A DNA stretch of 64,000 nucleotides, taken from the NCBI RefSeq assembly GCF_000189275.1, contig NZ_AEVT01000058.1, positions 1 through 64,000 of the forward strand, in the 5' to 3' direction. Below are positions 1 through 8,827 of the stretch, piece by piece. Under the pieces are notes generated by a model. That model searched no databases and had not been told where the DNA came from. It saw only the letters and a list, made by a program, of their open reading frames with translations. The stretch's first letter is position 1, and each line of letters opens with the position of its first letter. The position numbers and the translations under genes were made by a program. This DNA is from Vibrio sinaloensis DSM 21326. GTDB taxonomy: Bacteria > Pseudomonadota > Gammaproteobacteria > Enterobacterales > Vibrionaceae.

Positions 1-1494
1 TTGACCCGATACTTTCAGTGTATCGCCCACTTCCGCGTCTGCTGGAACCGTCACTAACACATCAACTTGGCCACTGATTTCAGTGTTGGAAATCGTGCCA
101 TCATTATTGCTGTCTTCAATAATTTCGACGATTGGAGTTCCATCCCAAACAGGCGTTACACCGACATTAACCGTCACTGTGTCTGTACCACCATTGCCGT
201 CAGACACCACGACGGTAAAACTGTCGTTGCCGTTGTAATTTGGGTTTGGTGTGTAGGTCCAGTTGCCATCCGCATCGACGGTCACTGAGCCATTCGATGG
301 ATCGGTGCCTTTTTCAAAGGTCAGCGTGTCATTGTCTGCATCGGTGGCCGTTAGCTTACCGCTCACCGGCGTATCTTCTTCTGTGGTGACCGACATATCG
401 TCGCCCACCGGGGCGCCGTTCTCATCACCAATCACAGGGATATCGTTAACAGGGGTCACACCGACATTAACCGTCACCGTGTCTGTACCACCATTCCCGT
501 CAGACACTACAACGGTAAAGCTGTCATTGCCGTTGTAATCTGGGTTTGGTGTGTAGGTCCAGTTACCGTCCGCATCGACGGTCACTGAGCCATTCGACGG
601 ATCGGTGCCTTTTTCAAAGGTCAGCGTGTCGTTGTCTGCGTCGGTAGCCGTTAGCTTACCACTCACAGGTGTGTCTTCTTCTGTTGTGACCGACATATCG
701 TCGCCCACCGGGGCGCCATTCTCGTCGCCAATCACAGGGATATCGTTCACTGGCGTCACACCAATGTTCACCGTGATAGTATCGGTGCCGCCTTGTCCGT
801 CAGACACAACAACAGTGAAAGAATCGCCGCCGTTATAGTCTTGATCAGGGGTATAAGTCCACGAACCATCTTCGTTAAGGTCAACAGAACCATTATCAGG
901 TTGCTCGGAGACGGTATAGGTTAGCTCATCGCCATCAGAGTCAGTTGCAACAAGCTGGCCACTAACAGGAGTGTCTTCAGGCGTTGTAATTTGGAGATCG
1001 TCACCGCGTGGGTTTGAGTTTACATCAATGAATACTGGTGATTGCTGTAGTGTTTGAAATTGATCCAGTAAAGTAAGGCTTTGTGTTTCGGATAGTCCAA
1101 GGCTAGCAAATCCCTGAGTGACAAACTCTGTCGCAGCTAGGATTTCTGTTCCATCACGGTCAATGGAACCCGAAGAAGTCAAACTAGAGCCAGCTTGACC
1201 ACCCGCAGCAGTCGCGAAATCTTCACCCAACTGAGTAGGATCTTGCCCGTCTTCTAACGCCGCAAAAATATCTTCGATTTCATTTGATATGTCTTGAGGC
1301 AAGCCACTTTCATCAATGATTTCGACCACAACTTCTGTCTCACCGTCGACAGCAATCTGCTCGCTATTAATAACGACTTCACCAGGCTTGGGTAATTCCC
1401 CTTCGAGTAAAACTCGAACATTACCATTAGTATCAACTACTACTATTTGTCCAGTCACTAGATTACCTAACGCCACGTATGCACCAAAACCCAT
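1..1494 (-). CDS. Giant LapA-like type I-secreted adhesin, N-terminal part (partial)
   Basis: An open frame on the minus strand begins at ATG 1494 and runs off the left edge without a stop, giving at least 498 residues. The first ~110 residues look like the retention module of LapA/BpfA-type surface adhesins: a short beta-rich start (MGFGAYVALGNLVTGQIVVV) and then TAAG at residues 95-98, matching the di-alanine site cut by LapG-type periplasmic proteases. In that family the module holds the adhesin in its TolC-like outer-membrane pore until c-di-GMP falls and LapG cuts it. From about residue 145 there are tandem ~100-residue Ig/cadherin-like repeats (ATDADNDTLTF, YTPNPDYNGNDSFTVVVSDG). The C-terminal RTX/secretion signal lies outside the window. 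The divergent TolC-family gene at 1911 is a plausible export partner. The family call is well supported; the ligand is unknown. Confidence 0.88.
   Translation of the reverse strand, partial: MGFGAYVALGNLVTGQIVVVDTNGNVRVLLEGELPKPGEVVINSEQIAVDGETEVVVEIIDESGLPQDISNEIEDIFAALEDGQDPTQLGEDFATAAGGQAGSSLTSSGSIDRDGTEILAATEFVTQGFASLGLSETQSLTLLDQFQTLQQSPVFIDVNSNPRGDDLQITTPEDTPVSGQLVATDSDGDELTYTVSEQPDNGSVDLNEDGSWTYTPDQDYNGGDSFTVVVSDGQGGTDTITVNIGVTPVNDIPVIGDENGAPVGDDMSVTTEEDTPVSGKLTATDADNDTLTFEKGTDPSNGSVTVDADGNWTYTPNPDYNGNDSFTVVVSDGNGGTDTVTVNVGVTPVNDIPVIGDENGAPVGDDMSVTTEEDTPVSGKLTATDADNDTLTFEKGTDPSNGSVTVDADGNWTYTPNPNYNGNDSFTVVVSDGNGGTDTVTVNVGVTPVWDGTPIVEIIEDSNNDGTISNTEISGQVDVLVTVPADAEVGDTLKVSGQ
161..1060 (-). 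repeat. Three tandem 300-bp repeats encoding Ig/cadherin-like modules
   Basis: The same sequence recurs at exactly 300-bp intervals (the block starting at 161 returns at 461 and, more diverged, at 761), so each unit encodes 100 residues. Units 1 and 2 are nearly identical in DNA: the 60 bases at 241-300 and 541-600 differ at three positions. Unit 3 keeps the protein pattern but is clearly diverged. The array probably continues beyond the left edge. Confidence 0.9.
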
Positions 1495-1910
1495 AATCGA
1501 GCCCTTAATCCTTTACTACCTTTCACCGCCACATTCGAAGCGACAATATATTGGCAACTTTACTATTTACATTCTTTATAAATTAACATTATTGATAAGT
1601 CACCAAAACTACTTTATCGACCTATCAATAATTTTACTTAAAAAACTTGTTGCAGAAATCAGTCTAAATGCTGAATCAAGATCTCAATTGTACCAGCAAT
1701 TAAATAGAACGACGTCCCAACATGTTTGTTATTATTTATGTGTCACAAAATACCCGATCCTGTTGTTTATTAACAATTAAATTAGTTCAATGAATAGTGT
1801 TATTGGTCAGAAAGTGTTACTTTATTGACGCTTACGTAGGGTTCATCTCAATATTGAGACGATAAATTGAGTAATATCCTTCGCACAACAGCTTGTTGAG
1901 GAGAGTTAAA
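1495..1910. other. Divergent AT-rich intergenic region
   Basis: This 416-bp AT-rich stretch lies between the start of the adhesin gene (minus) and the TolC-family gene (plus), so it should hold the promoters of both. I see no convincing gene in it. Apart from the palindrome at 1846-1859, the only symmetry I noted is a weak 5-bp inverted repeat around 1763-1776. Confidence 0.6.
1846..1859. promoter_or_regulatory. Perfect 14-bp palindrome upstream of the TolC-family gene
   Basis: TCTCAATATTGAGA is a perfect palindrome centred about 58 bp upstream of the GTG at 1911. It could be an operator in the adhesin/TolC intergenic region. The factor that would bind it cannot be named from sequence. Confidence 0.4.
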
Positions 1911-3215
1911 GTGAATTGGAATAGGTTGAAAGTACTAAGTTGCGCGGTAGCACTTAGCTTTCCTGCACATAGTCAAACATTGGAGCAGGCTGTCGCGTAT
2001 ACCATTACGCATAACCCAAAGGTTAAAGCCTCGTATAATGAGTTCAAAAGTAAATTTTACGATTCAGAAGCTTCATCCGGTGCATACCTACCTAAATTAG
2101 ATCTTGATGCTGGCATTGGCTATGAAAAAGTTGATTTAGCTTCAGGTACAGAAAATGAGTTAACACGTAAAGAAGCAACGATTACCTTATCTCAATTGAT
2201 ATGGGATGGCTCTGCTACTTTAAATGACATGGACCGCACTGCTGCAGACGCAGAGTCGGTTCGTTTCCAACTTCTTGCCGATGCTCAAGATATTGCGCTG
2301 GAGGTAACGAAAATTTACCTCGATGCAACGAAGGCTTATGAAGTCTTGGCATTATCTGAGAGCAATCTAGCGGTCCACAAAGATATCTATCGCGATATTA
2401 GAAGACGCGTTGAATCAGGCATTGGTTCGACTGCGGACATGTCTCAAGTAGAGGCGCGTCTGGCGAAAGCGCATGGAAACTTGCTAGCAGCACAAAACAA
2501 TCTTTTTGACGTACACACACAATTCAAGCGTATTGTAGGCCAAGCGCCGCAGGGCTTAACGTTCCCTCGTGCGGACCAAAATGCTATCCCTTTTACAATT
2601 GATGATGCACTAGATGATGCGTTTAACAATCACCCTGTAGTGAAAATCGCTCAAGCTGACGTTGACTCTGCGCGATTCCAATTCCAACAGACAAAAGGTG
2701 TTAACTACCCCACTCTTTCATTTGAGGCTAACCAGACTTGGCGTGATGACGCAGGCGGCATTGAAGGCCAAAGTGACGAGTTTTCCGCCATGCTACGTAT
2801 GAGGTACAACCTCTACAACGGTGGTTCAGACGCAGATCGTAGTGACAGTGCCGCGTACCAACTGAACAAAGCAAAAGACCTACGAAACTACACATTCCGC
2901 ACAGTAGAAGAAGGCCTACGTTTATCTTGGAGCGCGTTGGATTTAACTGTTCAGCAAAAAGAATTTTTAGCAGACCATGTTGATTCTGCATCTGAAACCG
3001 TTATCGCTTACGAAAAGCAATACAAGCTTGGTAAACGAACCTTACTTGACTTACTGAACACCGAGAACGAATTGTTCGAAGCTCGCAAAGGCTATTTAGA
3101 TGCTAAGTATGACGAGCAGTATGCCAAGTACAGAGTAATGAACGCGACTGGAAACCTACTTGCAGCACTGAGAGTAGACACGCCGGATGAATGGAACGAG
3201 GCGGTGGAATATTAA
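1911..3215 (+). CDS. TolC-family outer-membrane protein, probable adhesin exporter (AggA/LapE-like)
   Basis: A 434-residue TolC/CyaE-family outer-membrane channel of a type I secretion system. I chose GTG 1911 because GAGGAGA lies just upstream and it gives a normal signal peptide (MNWNRLKVLSCAVALSFPAHS, cleavage before QTLEQA); the frame also stays open from TTG 1893. The body has the family's two coiled-coil repeats, including NPKVKASYNEF near the start, the AAQNNLFD helix, and the second-half LYNGGSDADR and LGKRTLLDLLNTENELF motifs. It is divergent from the giant adhesin and followed by an OmpA-family lipoprotein. In Shewanella and Pseudomonas, equivalent TolC proteins form the outer-membrane pore for LapA/BpfA adhesins, and that role is inferred here. 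The matching ABC transporter and membrane fusion protein are not in the window. Confidence 0.88.
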   Translation: MNWNRLKVLSCAVALSFPAHSQTLEQAVAYTITHNPKVKASYNEFKSKFYDSEASSGAYLPKLDLDAGIGYEKVDLASGTENELTRKEATITLSQLIWDGSATLNDMDRTAADAESVRFQLLADAQDIALEVTKIYLDATKAYEVLALSESNLAVHKDIYRDIRRRVESGIGSTADMSQVEARLAKAHGNLLAAQNNLFDVHTQFKRIVGQAPQGLTFPRADQNAIPFTIDDALDDAFNNHPVVKIAQADVDSARFQFQQTKGVNYPTLSFEANQTWRDDAGGIEGQSDEFSAMLRMRYNLYNGGSDADRSDSAAYQLNKAKDLRNYTFRTVEEGLRLSWSALDLTVQQKEFLADHVDSASETVIAYEKQYKLGKRTLLDLLNTENELFEARKGYLDAKYDEQYAKYRVMNATGNLLAALRVDTPDEWNEAVEY

Positions 3216-3216
3216 T

Positions 3217-3828
3217 ATGAAAAAAACAGCTCTTTCACTATTAACGACTGCGGTACTTCTGACCGGTTGTTCGATTGCTGAGGACGATTACGCGTATATC
3301 GATACGCCAGTCCCAAATCAAGTTGACGATCTTTTAGATGAGGATAAAGATGGCGTAATTAACGCTCGAGATCTTTGCCCTCAAACACCATCTCGTTCAG
3401 AGATTGACAACGACGGCTGTGGTACATTCATAAACACATCAGAAGAGATAAGTTTGCATATATTGTTTGCCAACGACTCTGCTGAAGTACAACCGGTATT
3501 TATGACTCAGATTCGTGAAGTCGCTGATTTTATGGCTGAGTTCCCTTCAACTTCAGTCGAGCTTCAAGGTTATGCAAGTAAAGTCGGTCGAGCTGACTAT
3601 AATCTCGAGCTTTCGAAACAGCGTGCGTTTGCAGTAGAAGACTTACTCCTCAGCTACGGCGTAGACTCAAGCCGAGTAAACATCGTCGGCTTTGGTGATA
3701 CTAACCTGTCGTTAGAAGGAAATGACGAACAAGTCCACGCCCAAAACCGTAAAGTCGTCGCCTCTATTATTGGCCATAAAGGGCAAGTAAAAGAAGAGTG
3801 GACGATATTCACCACAATCAAAAAATAA
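3217..3828 (+). CDS. OmpA-family lipoprotein with calcium-binding-type repeat
   Basis: A 203-residue outer-membrane lipoprotein. ATG 3217 is preferred over ATG 3187 because it immediately starts a lipoprotein signal (MKKTALSLLTTAVLLTGC, lipidated Cys18) and lies one base after the TolC-family stop. Residues ~42-72 resemble a thrombospondin type 3 repeat (DEDKDGVINARDLCPQTP). Residues ~85-190 form an OmpA-like peptidoglycan-binding domain (LQGYASKVGRADYNLELSKQ). Co-transcription with the TolC gene suggests it tethers or supports the adhesin export apparatus at the peptidoglycan; that is inference from position. A clear terminator follows. Confidence 0.85.
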   Translation: MKKTALSLLTTAVLLTGCSIAEDDYAYIDTPVPNQVDDLLDEDKDGVINARDLCPQTPSRSEIDNDGCGTFINTSEEISLHILFANDSAEVQPVFMTQIREVADFMAEFPSTSVELQGYASKVGRADYNLELSKQRAFAVEDLLLSYGVDSSRVNIVGFGDTNLSLEGNDEQVHAQNRKVVASIIGHKGQVKEEWTIFTTIKK

Positions 3829-3837
3829 GCTAAACAA

Positions 3838-3859
3838 GGGAGCAACTCGCTCCCTTTTT
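3838..3859 (+). terminator. Rho-independent terminator after the OmpA-like lipoprotein gene
   Basis: GGGAGC / GCTCCC stem with a five-base loop followed by a run of five T, ten bases after the stop codon. Confidence 0.85.
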
Positions 3860-3920
3860 GATTTAGATTTGCTGCCAACAATGCTACTCTAGCCGCGAAT
3901 CAAATTAAGAGACTATCTTC

Positions 3921-4274
3921 ATGAGTAAATTAACATCAGACATCCAAGCTAACCTCGAACTGTTCATTGCCCAAACTAAAGAAACAAAACTTGTTTGGGG
4001 TATGCGCAATGAAGAAGGCTGGCTGTCATGCGACTCTACCGAATTTGAAAACAGCGAAGTAATGCCGTTTTGGTCATCAAAGGAAGACGCTCAAACTCAT
4101 AACGTTGAAGAATGGGCTGATTTCGAAGTATTAGAAATCCCATTGGATATCTTCGTTGAAGATTGGTTGCTGACGCTTGCTGAAGATGGCGTTTTGGTTG
4201 GTACAAACTGGAACGAAGTACTTGAAGGTCGTGAGATCGAACCAAGTGACCTTGCAAAGATGTACTTAAACTAA
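3921..4274 (+). CDS. DUF2750 family protein
   Basis: A 117-residue acidic cytosolic protein resembling the DUF2750 family, small proteins of unknown function in gammaproteobacteria. Visible features are a central Trp/Gly-rich segment (LVWGMRNEEGWLSC), a WSSKEDAQ helix start and a C-terminal half (PLDIFVEDWLLTLAEDGVLV) typical of the family. It stands alone between two terminators, so it is probably monocistronic. No function can be assigned. Confidence 0.8.
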   Translation: MSKLTSDIQANLELFIAQTKETKLVWGMRNEEGWLSCDSTEFENSEVMPFWSSKEDAQTHNVEEWADFEVLEIPLDIFVEDWLLTLAEDGVLVGTNWNEVLEGREIEPSDLAKMYLN

Positions 4275-4283
4275 ATCTCTGTC

Positions 4284-4308
4284 AAAAGCGCTCTCTTGGG
4301 CGCTTTTT
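4284..4308 (+). terminator. Rho-independent terminator after the DUF2750 gene
   Basis: AAAAGCGC / GCGCTTTT stem with an eight-base loop and a T run, ten bases after the stop codon. Confidence 0.85.
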
Positions 4309-4427
4309 CATTTCTATTGATACAACCCCACCTACTTCGCAAATTTCTTCTTCGATTGAAACAACATATTGTGCGTTAATAGCCTCTGCTTCTAAAATGC
4401 CACGACATATAATTCAAACGTATCAAT

Positions 4428-6413
4428 ATGATTTCTTTTCTGCCTCGCTTTTTGCCCATTCTGTTTATATTCGCTTCTAACTTTTGTCACGCGCAAGATG
4501 ATCTTGTCAGTTGGGAAAGAGCCTATCGGGAGTTACTCCAATCTGACGAACATCGCGCTCTTGCAATGCTCCAAGACCGATATGACACTACACGTCCCAG
4601 TGTCGAGAAGCTTTATTTAAGCTCTAAAATTCATGGATATATGATATTAAGAGGCCAACCGTATCACGGCAATCGAATTGCTTATGACGATGAGTACTCT
4701 CAACTAGAGCAAACCTTTATTAGTGCCTTAAACCATGAAGAGCGGTTACAGTTTGATTTAGCTAAGAAGGGTTACCTCACTTTATTGAAACACTACACAG
4801 AAACCAATCACCTGCAGGGAAAGGTTCTTTTCGAATATCACTTATGTCGGTCTTTGAACCGACAAGGGCAATTTTACAGCGCTTCTTTGTATTGCTCATC
4901 ATTGCGCACGCATATGAACGACAACGAAAACATCCTGTTGCCCAGCTATAAGGCTTTGAGAGTGATTGCCAACAATTTCGAGTACGTTGGCGACTACAAA
5001 AATGCCTTGAAAAGCTACCAAGAATACCTAGCGATCATACCTGATTATATCGACCCGTCAGGTGTTTATAATGATGCTGCATTGTTACTGAAAACACTCG
5101 GTAACCTCTCGCTTGCAAAAGAGTACGCGAAAATCGCCCTAAAACTAAGAAACGACAACAAGAGTGAGCTGCATTTAGCACAAACCCATCACAGTATGGG
5201 TGATATATTGCTCGCTGACGCACAGTATGATAATGCCATACATCATTTCATGCAGTCCCGAGACATATTGGAAAAATACAATAATGACTATGGGTTAACT
5301 TACGCGTTATTAGGGTTAGGCAAAGCTCATATCGCAAGGCAAGAATTTGCAACTGGCACCGCATACCTTTTGGATGCATTGGAAAAAGCGACCCTTCAAG
5401 CCAACGGACAAATCAGAGGCAATGTCTATTTAACATTAGCTAACGCCCATCAGGTTCAAGGGCAATACCAAAGAGCGGAAGACTTTGCAAACCAAGCCTT
5501 ATCGTTATCTGCAGAGATTAGCAGCGAACCACTTCGAAGCGATGCATTAAAAGCGTTAGCTGATCTTGCCAGAGAGCAGTCCCATTACCAGAAAGCGTTA
5601 GATTACTATCAAGAGTACATTAATACGGAGTTAAACAAGCGAGACGAACTCCATCAATCTGCCTATGTCGCATTGGATGTCGCTCGAAAAGACTACATAC
5701 AGCAACTCCAGCACTCGAAAATTGCTCAGCAAAATCTGCAACAGAAACAACACATTGACCACCAGCAAACCTGGATACAGTTTCTTACTTTGAGCTGCTC
5801 GCTTCTCGCCATCTTTCTTGCCTACTCGACGTATAGCAAACATAAAGCGACGCGCCGTGCCGAGTTGGATTTGCTCACTCACGCATGGAACCGAGCGGCG
5901 GCCATCCGAGAAATTAAACAGTTACCTCAGCTCGCCCAAGACGGGTTCAATTACTTAATTGTTTTGCTCGATCTCGATGACTTCAAGAAAATTAATGACG
6001 CATATGGGCACCCGACTGGCGATCGGGCCTTAATGAAAATCGCGGATGCTATTCGTTCACAATGTAAGAAAGGAGACATTTTTGGCCGTTTGGGCGGAGA
6101 GGAATTTGTAATTGTAATGCGTAAGGTAGATGAATTGGAGACAGAAGAAAAAGTCAAACGGCTACATAGAGCGATTGCAGAGGCGACATTTTTCTCTGAG
6201 AGTAAAGAGAAGCTTAACGTTACCGCCAGCTTCTCTTACCTAACAACGACCAAAGCTCTGGCCGACTTTGACGAGCTTTATTCGATTCTTGATCAGGCCT
6301 TATATCAGGTAAAACAAACCGGTAAAAACAAGATCATAGATGCGTTTAACGAACCGATTTATTTGCCAAACTCTGTTTACGAACCAGCTCAGACATCACA
6401 GTTTCCCGGTTAG
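4428..6413 (+). CDS. TPR-repeat GGDEF diguanylate cyclase, membrane-anchored
   Basis: 661 residues. A signal peptide ([22 protein letters not shown]) is followed by a periplasmic segment with several tetratricopeptide-like repeats (~120-420), a coiled coil, one membrane helix near 455-475 ([18 protein letters not shown]) and a cytoplasmic GGDEF domain. The domain has the substrate-binding [15 protein letters not shown] and the active-site GGEEF, so c-di-GMP synthesis is expected. The RxxD inhibitory-site position reads KKGD, so canonical product inhibition is probably absent. The periplasmic TPR array suggests sensing of a protein or peptide, but the signal is unknown. Its 3' end overlaps the convergent queC by 68 bp. 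Confidence 0.9.
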   Translation: MISFLPRFLPILFIFASNFCHAQDDLVSWERAYRELLQSDEHRALAMLQDRYDTTRPSVEKLYLSSKIHGYMILRGQPYHGNRIAYDDEYSQLEQTFISALNHEERLQFDLAKKGYLTLLKHYTETNHLQGKVLFEYHLCRSLNRQGQFYSASLYCSSLRTHMNDNENILLPSYKALRVIANNFEYVGDYKNALKSYQEYLAIIPDYIDPSGVYNDAALLLKTLGNLSLAKEYAKIALKLRNDNKSELHLAQTHHSMGDILLADAQYDNAIHHFMQSRDILEKYNNDYGLTYALLGLGKAHIARQEFATGTAYLLDALEKATLQANGQIRGNVYLTLANAHQVQGQYQRAEDFANQALSLSAEISSEPLRSDALKALADLAREQSHYQKALDYYQEYINTELNKRDELHQSAYVALDVARKDYIQQLQHSKIAQQNLQQKQHIDHQQTWIQFLTLSCSLLAIFLAYSTYSKHKATRRAELDLLTHAWNRAAAIREIKQLPQLAQDGFNYLIVLLDLDDFKKINDAYGHPTGDRALMKIADAIRSQCKKGDIFGRLGGEEFVIVMRKVDELETEEKVKRLHRAIAEATFFSESKEKLNVTASFSYLTTTKALADFDELYSILDQALYQVKQTGKNKIIDAFNEPIYLPNSVYEPAQTSQFPG

Positions 6414-7053
6414 ATAAATAATCACTAAGACCTACTTTTCTAAGCTCACAAGACGGGCAATCACCACACCCATCACCAATGATGCCGTTGTAGCAAGTTA
6501 ACGTTTTTTCTCGAACAAGTTGCAACGCATCGTATTGGTCAGCAAGCGCCCAAGTTTCCGCTTTATTTAACCACATCAGTGGAGTCTCTATCTCGAACTG
6601 ACGATCCATCCCCAATACGAGAGAACGATTAATCGATTTAACGAACTCATCGCGACAATCTGGATAACCTGAGAAATCGGTTTCACACACACCAGTAATC
6701 ACGGCTTGCGCACCAATCTGATACGCGTAAATGCCAGCTAACGTGAGGAAAAGTATGTTCCGCCCTGGAACAAAGGAGTTAGGTAAGCCGTTATCTTGAA
6801 GTTCATGAGATACGGGTATGTCATCACGAGTAAGGGAGCTTATCGCTAACTCATTGAGTAGTCCTACATCCATTACTTTATGGGCTTTTACCCCCAACTC
6901 TTTAGCTAAGCTCTGGGCGACTTCAATCTCTAGCTTATGACGCTGACCGTAATCAAATGTAATCGCATGAACTTCATCATACTCTTTTAGCGCCTGAACT
7001 AAACACGTAGTCGAGTCTTGACCGCCACTGAACACAACAACTGCTTTTCTCAT
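6346..7053 (-). CDS. queC: 7-cyano-7-deazaguanine synthase QueC
   Basis: 235 residues. QueC converts 7-carboxy-7-deazaguanine to preQ0 using ATP and ammonia, in queuosine biosynthesis. The start at ATG 7053 gives the usual [18 protein letters not shown] with the PP-loop SGGQDS; the frame extends upstream to 7125 but would overlap queE. The C-terminal zinc site is visible ([19 protein letters not shown]). It lies 11 bp after queE and is probably co-transcribed with it. The last 68 bases overlap the end of the convergent GGDEF gene, and the final ~12 residues after ELVRKQ may be a lineage-specific tail. Confidence 0.95.
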   Translation of the reverse strand: MRKAVVVFSGGQDSTTCLVQALKEYDEVHAITFDYGQRHKLEIEVAQSLAKELGVKAHKVMDVGLLNELAISSLTRDDIPVSHELQDNGLPNSFVPGRNILFLTLAGIYAYQIGAQAVITGVCETDFSGYPDCRDEFVKSINRSLVLGMDRQFEIETPLMWLNKAETWALADQYDALQLVREKTLTCYNGIIGDGCGDCPSCELRKVGLSDYLSNRETVMSELVRKQSLANKSVR

Positions 7054-7064
7054 TCTGGAATCCC

Positions 7065-7733
7065 TTAGGCAATACTTAAATACTTGTGAGTTTGAATTGA
7101 CAAGCGCCAGTTGCGTTTTACACAAACATCAATGCAAAGCTGAGTCGCTCTTGGCTTTTGGCTGATAGGTTGTAAAGCGATCGTCGTTTGCTTTGGCACT
7201 TGGGCGCGCTTGATGAGTTCATCGAGTTGGTCGATGTCCTTCTCGGTCGCGACTGGATGTTTAATCTCGTCGGCTCGAAGCAAGGCAGAATCAAGCACCG
7301 GGAGTTTACCTTTCATTGCCACTTTAGGTGACACTGTCACCCAAGTATTGTCCGATGTGAGTACTTCGGAAGTGCCACTCGTTTCAATTTGACATTGGCA
7401 CCCGATCGCTTCAAACGCTTCGGTTAAAGGTCGTAAGTCATAAACACAAGGCTCGCCACCAGTAATGACGATATGCTTCGCAGTATAGCCTTGTACTCGA
7501 TACTGGTTAACAATGCCTTCAGCACTCGTACTACACCACGTTGGACTGTCTTGTGTTTTCACCATAATACGGTCAAACGACGTTTCATCTTCTGGTAACG
7601 CTTCCCATGTCTGCTTAGTGTCACACCAAGCGCAACCCACTGGGCACTCTTGCAGACGAACAAACACAGAAGGAACACCAGTATAAACTCCTTCACCCTG
7701 AATGGTTTCGAACATTTCGTTTACTTTATACAA
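7065..7733 (-). CDS. queE: 7-carboxy-7-deazaguanine synthase QueE
   Basis: 222 residues. A radical-SAM enzyme that contracts 6-carboxytetrahydropterin to 7-carboxy-7-deazaguanine, the step before QueC. The family's CX3CX2C cluster motif is at Cys30, Cys34 and Cys37 (CPVGCAWC), preceded by the typical [12 protein letters not shown] substrate-loop start. ITGGEP near residue 90 is the SAM-binding GGE motif. It is first in a two-gene operon with queC. QueD is not in the window. Confidence 0.95.
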   Translation of the reverse strand: MYKVNEMFETIQGEGVYTGVPSVFVRLQECPVGCAWCDTKQTWEALPEDETSFDRIMVKTQDSPTWCSTSAEGIVNQYRVQGYTAKHIVITGGEPCVYDLRPLTEAFEAIGCQCQIETSGTSEVLTSDNTWVTVSPKVAMKGKLPVLDSALLRADEIKHPVATEKDIDQLDELIKRAQVPKQTTIALQPISQKPRATQLCIDVCVKRNWRLSIQTHKYLSIA

Positions 7734-7886
7734 CTTACTCAGCCTAACTCATCATCAATTTTTAGCAGGAACGAGACCTTAAATGACCCAGTGAATAAGG
7801 TCAACTAATTCATAAATTGAACATTGACCGCCAAGGCTTTATGCTGCCCTTTTGCTTTTATTTCTAATTTCTATTTTAGGTAAGAT

Positions 7887-8711
7887 ATGTACAAATTAAT
7901 TGCTTTAGATATGGATGGCACCTTGCTTACCAGCGAGAAAACCATCAGTGAACGCACCAAGGAAGCGATCAAGCAAGCACGAGCACAAGGAACCAAAGTG
8001 GTTTTAGCTTCAGGTCGACCACTTGACGGGATGCAAGCGTCATTGAAAGAGCTAGATCTCGTCAGTGACAATGAGTTCGTCGTTTACTTCAATGGCTCTA
8101 TGGTAAAAGAGCTCGGTAGCAATAAGATTATCCACCAAGCGACTATTGATGGCCATAAAGCGAAACAAGTTGCGGCACTCGCTCGAGAGCTTGGGTTGTT
8201 CTGCCACGCCTTCAGTGCAGTACACGGTCTCATTACACCTGAAGATAACGAGTACACAGCGATTGAGTCACGCATCAACCAGCTGCCTGTGACTGAAATG
8301 TCGTTTGATTCACTAGAAGATGATCACTCGATCATCAAAGCGATGATCGTCGGCGAACCAACGAAGTTATCTGAGGCTATTGCGCAAATTTCACCTGAAA
8401 TTAGATCAGAGTTCACCGTTGTACAGAGCGCCCCTTTCTTCTTGGAGTTCCTAAGTTTGGATAGTAATAAAGGGGTTGGAGTGAGTGCAATCGCTGAATA
8501 TCTTGGGATTAAAGCAAGTGAAGTAATTTGTGTCGGTGATGCTGAAAATGACCACCATATGATTGAGTATGCTGGCCTAGGGGTCGCCATGGACAATGCG
8601 ATGACTCAAACAAAACGTATTGCAGACTACATTACTGACAGTAATAACGAAGACGGTGTAGCGAAAGTCATCGAAAAGTTCTGCCTACCATCACTTCGAA
8701 CAAGCAAGTAA
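7887..8711 (+). CDS. yidA: Cof-type HAD sugar phosphatase, YidA-like
   Basis: 274 residues, a cytosolic HAD hydrolase of the Cof/YidA type. HAD motif I is at the N-terminus (LDMDGT, nucleophile Asp8 and acid/base Asp10), motif II is near VVLASGRP, and motifs III/IV lie in KGVGVSAIAEYLG and VGDAENDHHMIEYAG. Overall length and the C-terminal GVAMDNAM segment closely follow E. coli YidA, which removes phosphate from small sugar phosphates. It is flanked by unrelated genes. The exact substrate is not determinable from sequence. Confidence 0.88.
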   Translation: MYKLIALDMDGTLLTSEKTISERTKEAIKQARAQGTKVVLASGRPLDGMQASLKELDLVSDNEFVVYFNGSMVKELGSNKIIHQATIDGHKAKQVAALARELGLFCHAFSAVHGLITPEDNEYTAIESRINQLPVTEMSFDSLEDDHSIIKAMIVGEPTKLSEAIAQISPEIRSEFTVVQSAPFFLEFLSLDSNKGVGVSAIAEYLGIKASEVICVGDAENDHHMIEYAGLGVAMDNAMTQTKRIADYITDSNNEDGVAKVIEKFCLPSLRTSK

Positions 8712-8827
8712 TCATCTTATTTTATCTTAACGACAAAAAACTTTATTCAATAAAAACATAAAGTTATACGACGAAATTTCTGTTGATTGATAGTATTAGC
8801 CGGTTCCAGTTTTTACAGGCTAATACT

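Noticed and set aside
161..1060. Regularly spaced repeats that might be read as a CRISPR array
   Set aside because: The repeats are 300 bp, in frame, and encode protein modules of an adhesin; there are no short repeats with unique spacers.
1316..1780. A 154-codon open frame on the plus strand
   Set aside because: It overlaps the adhesin N-terminus in antisense and continues into AT-rich intergenic DNA; its composition and lack of a ribosome site argue against a gene.
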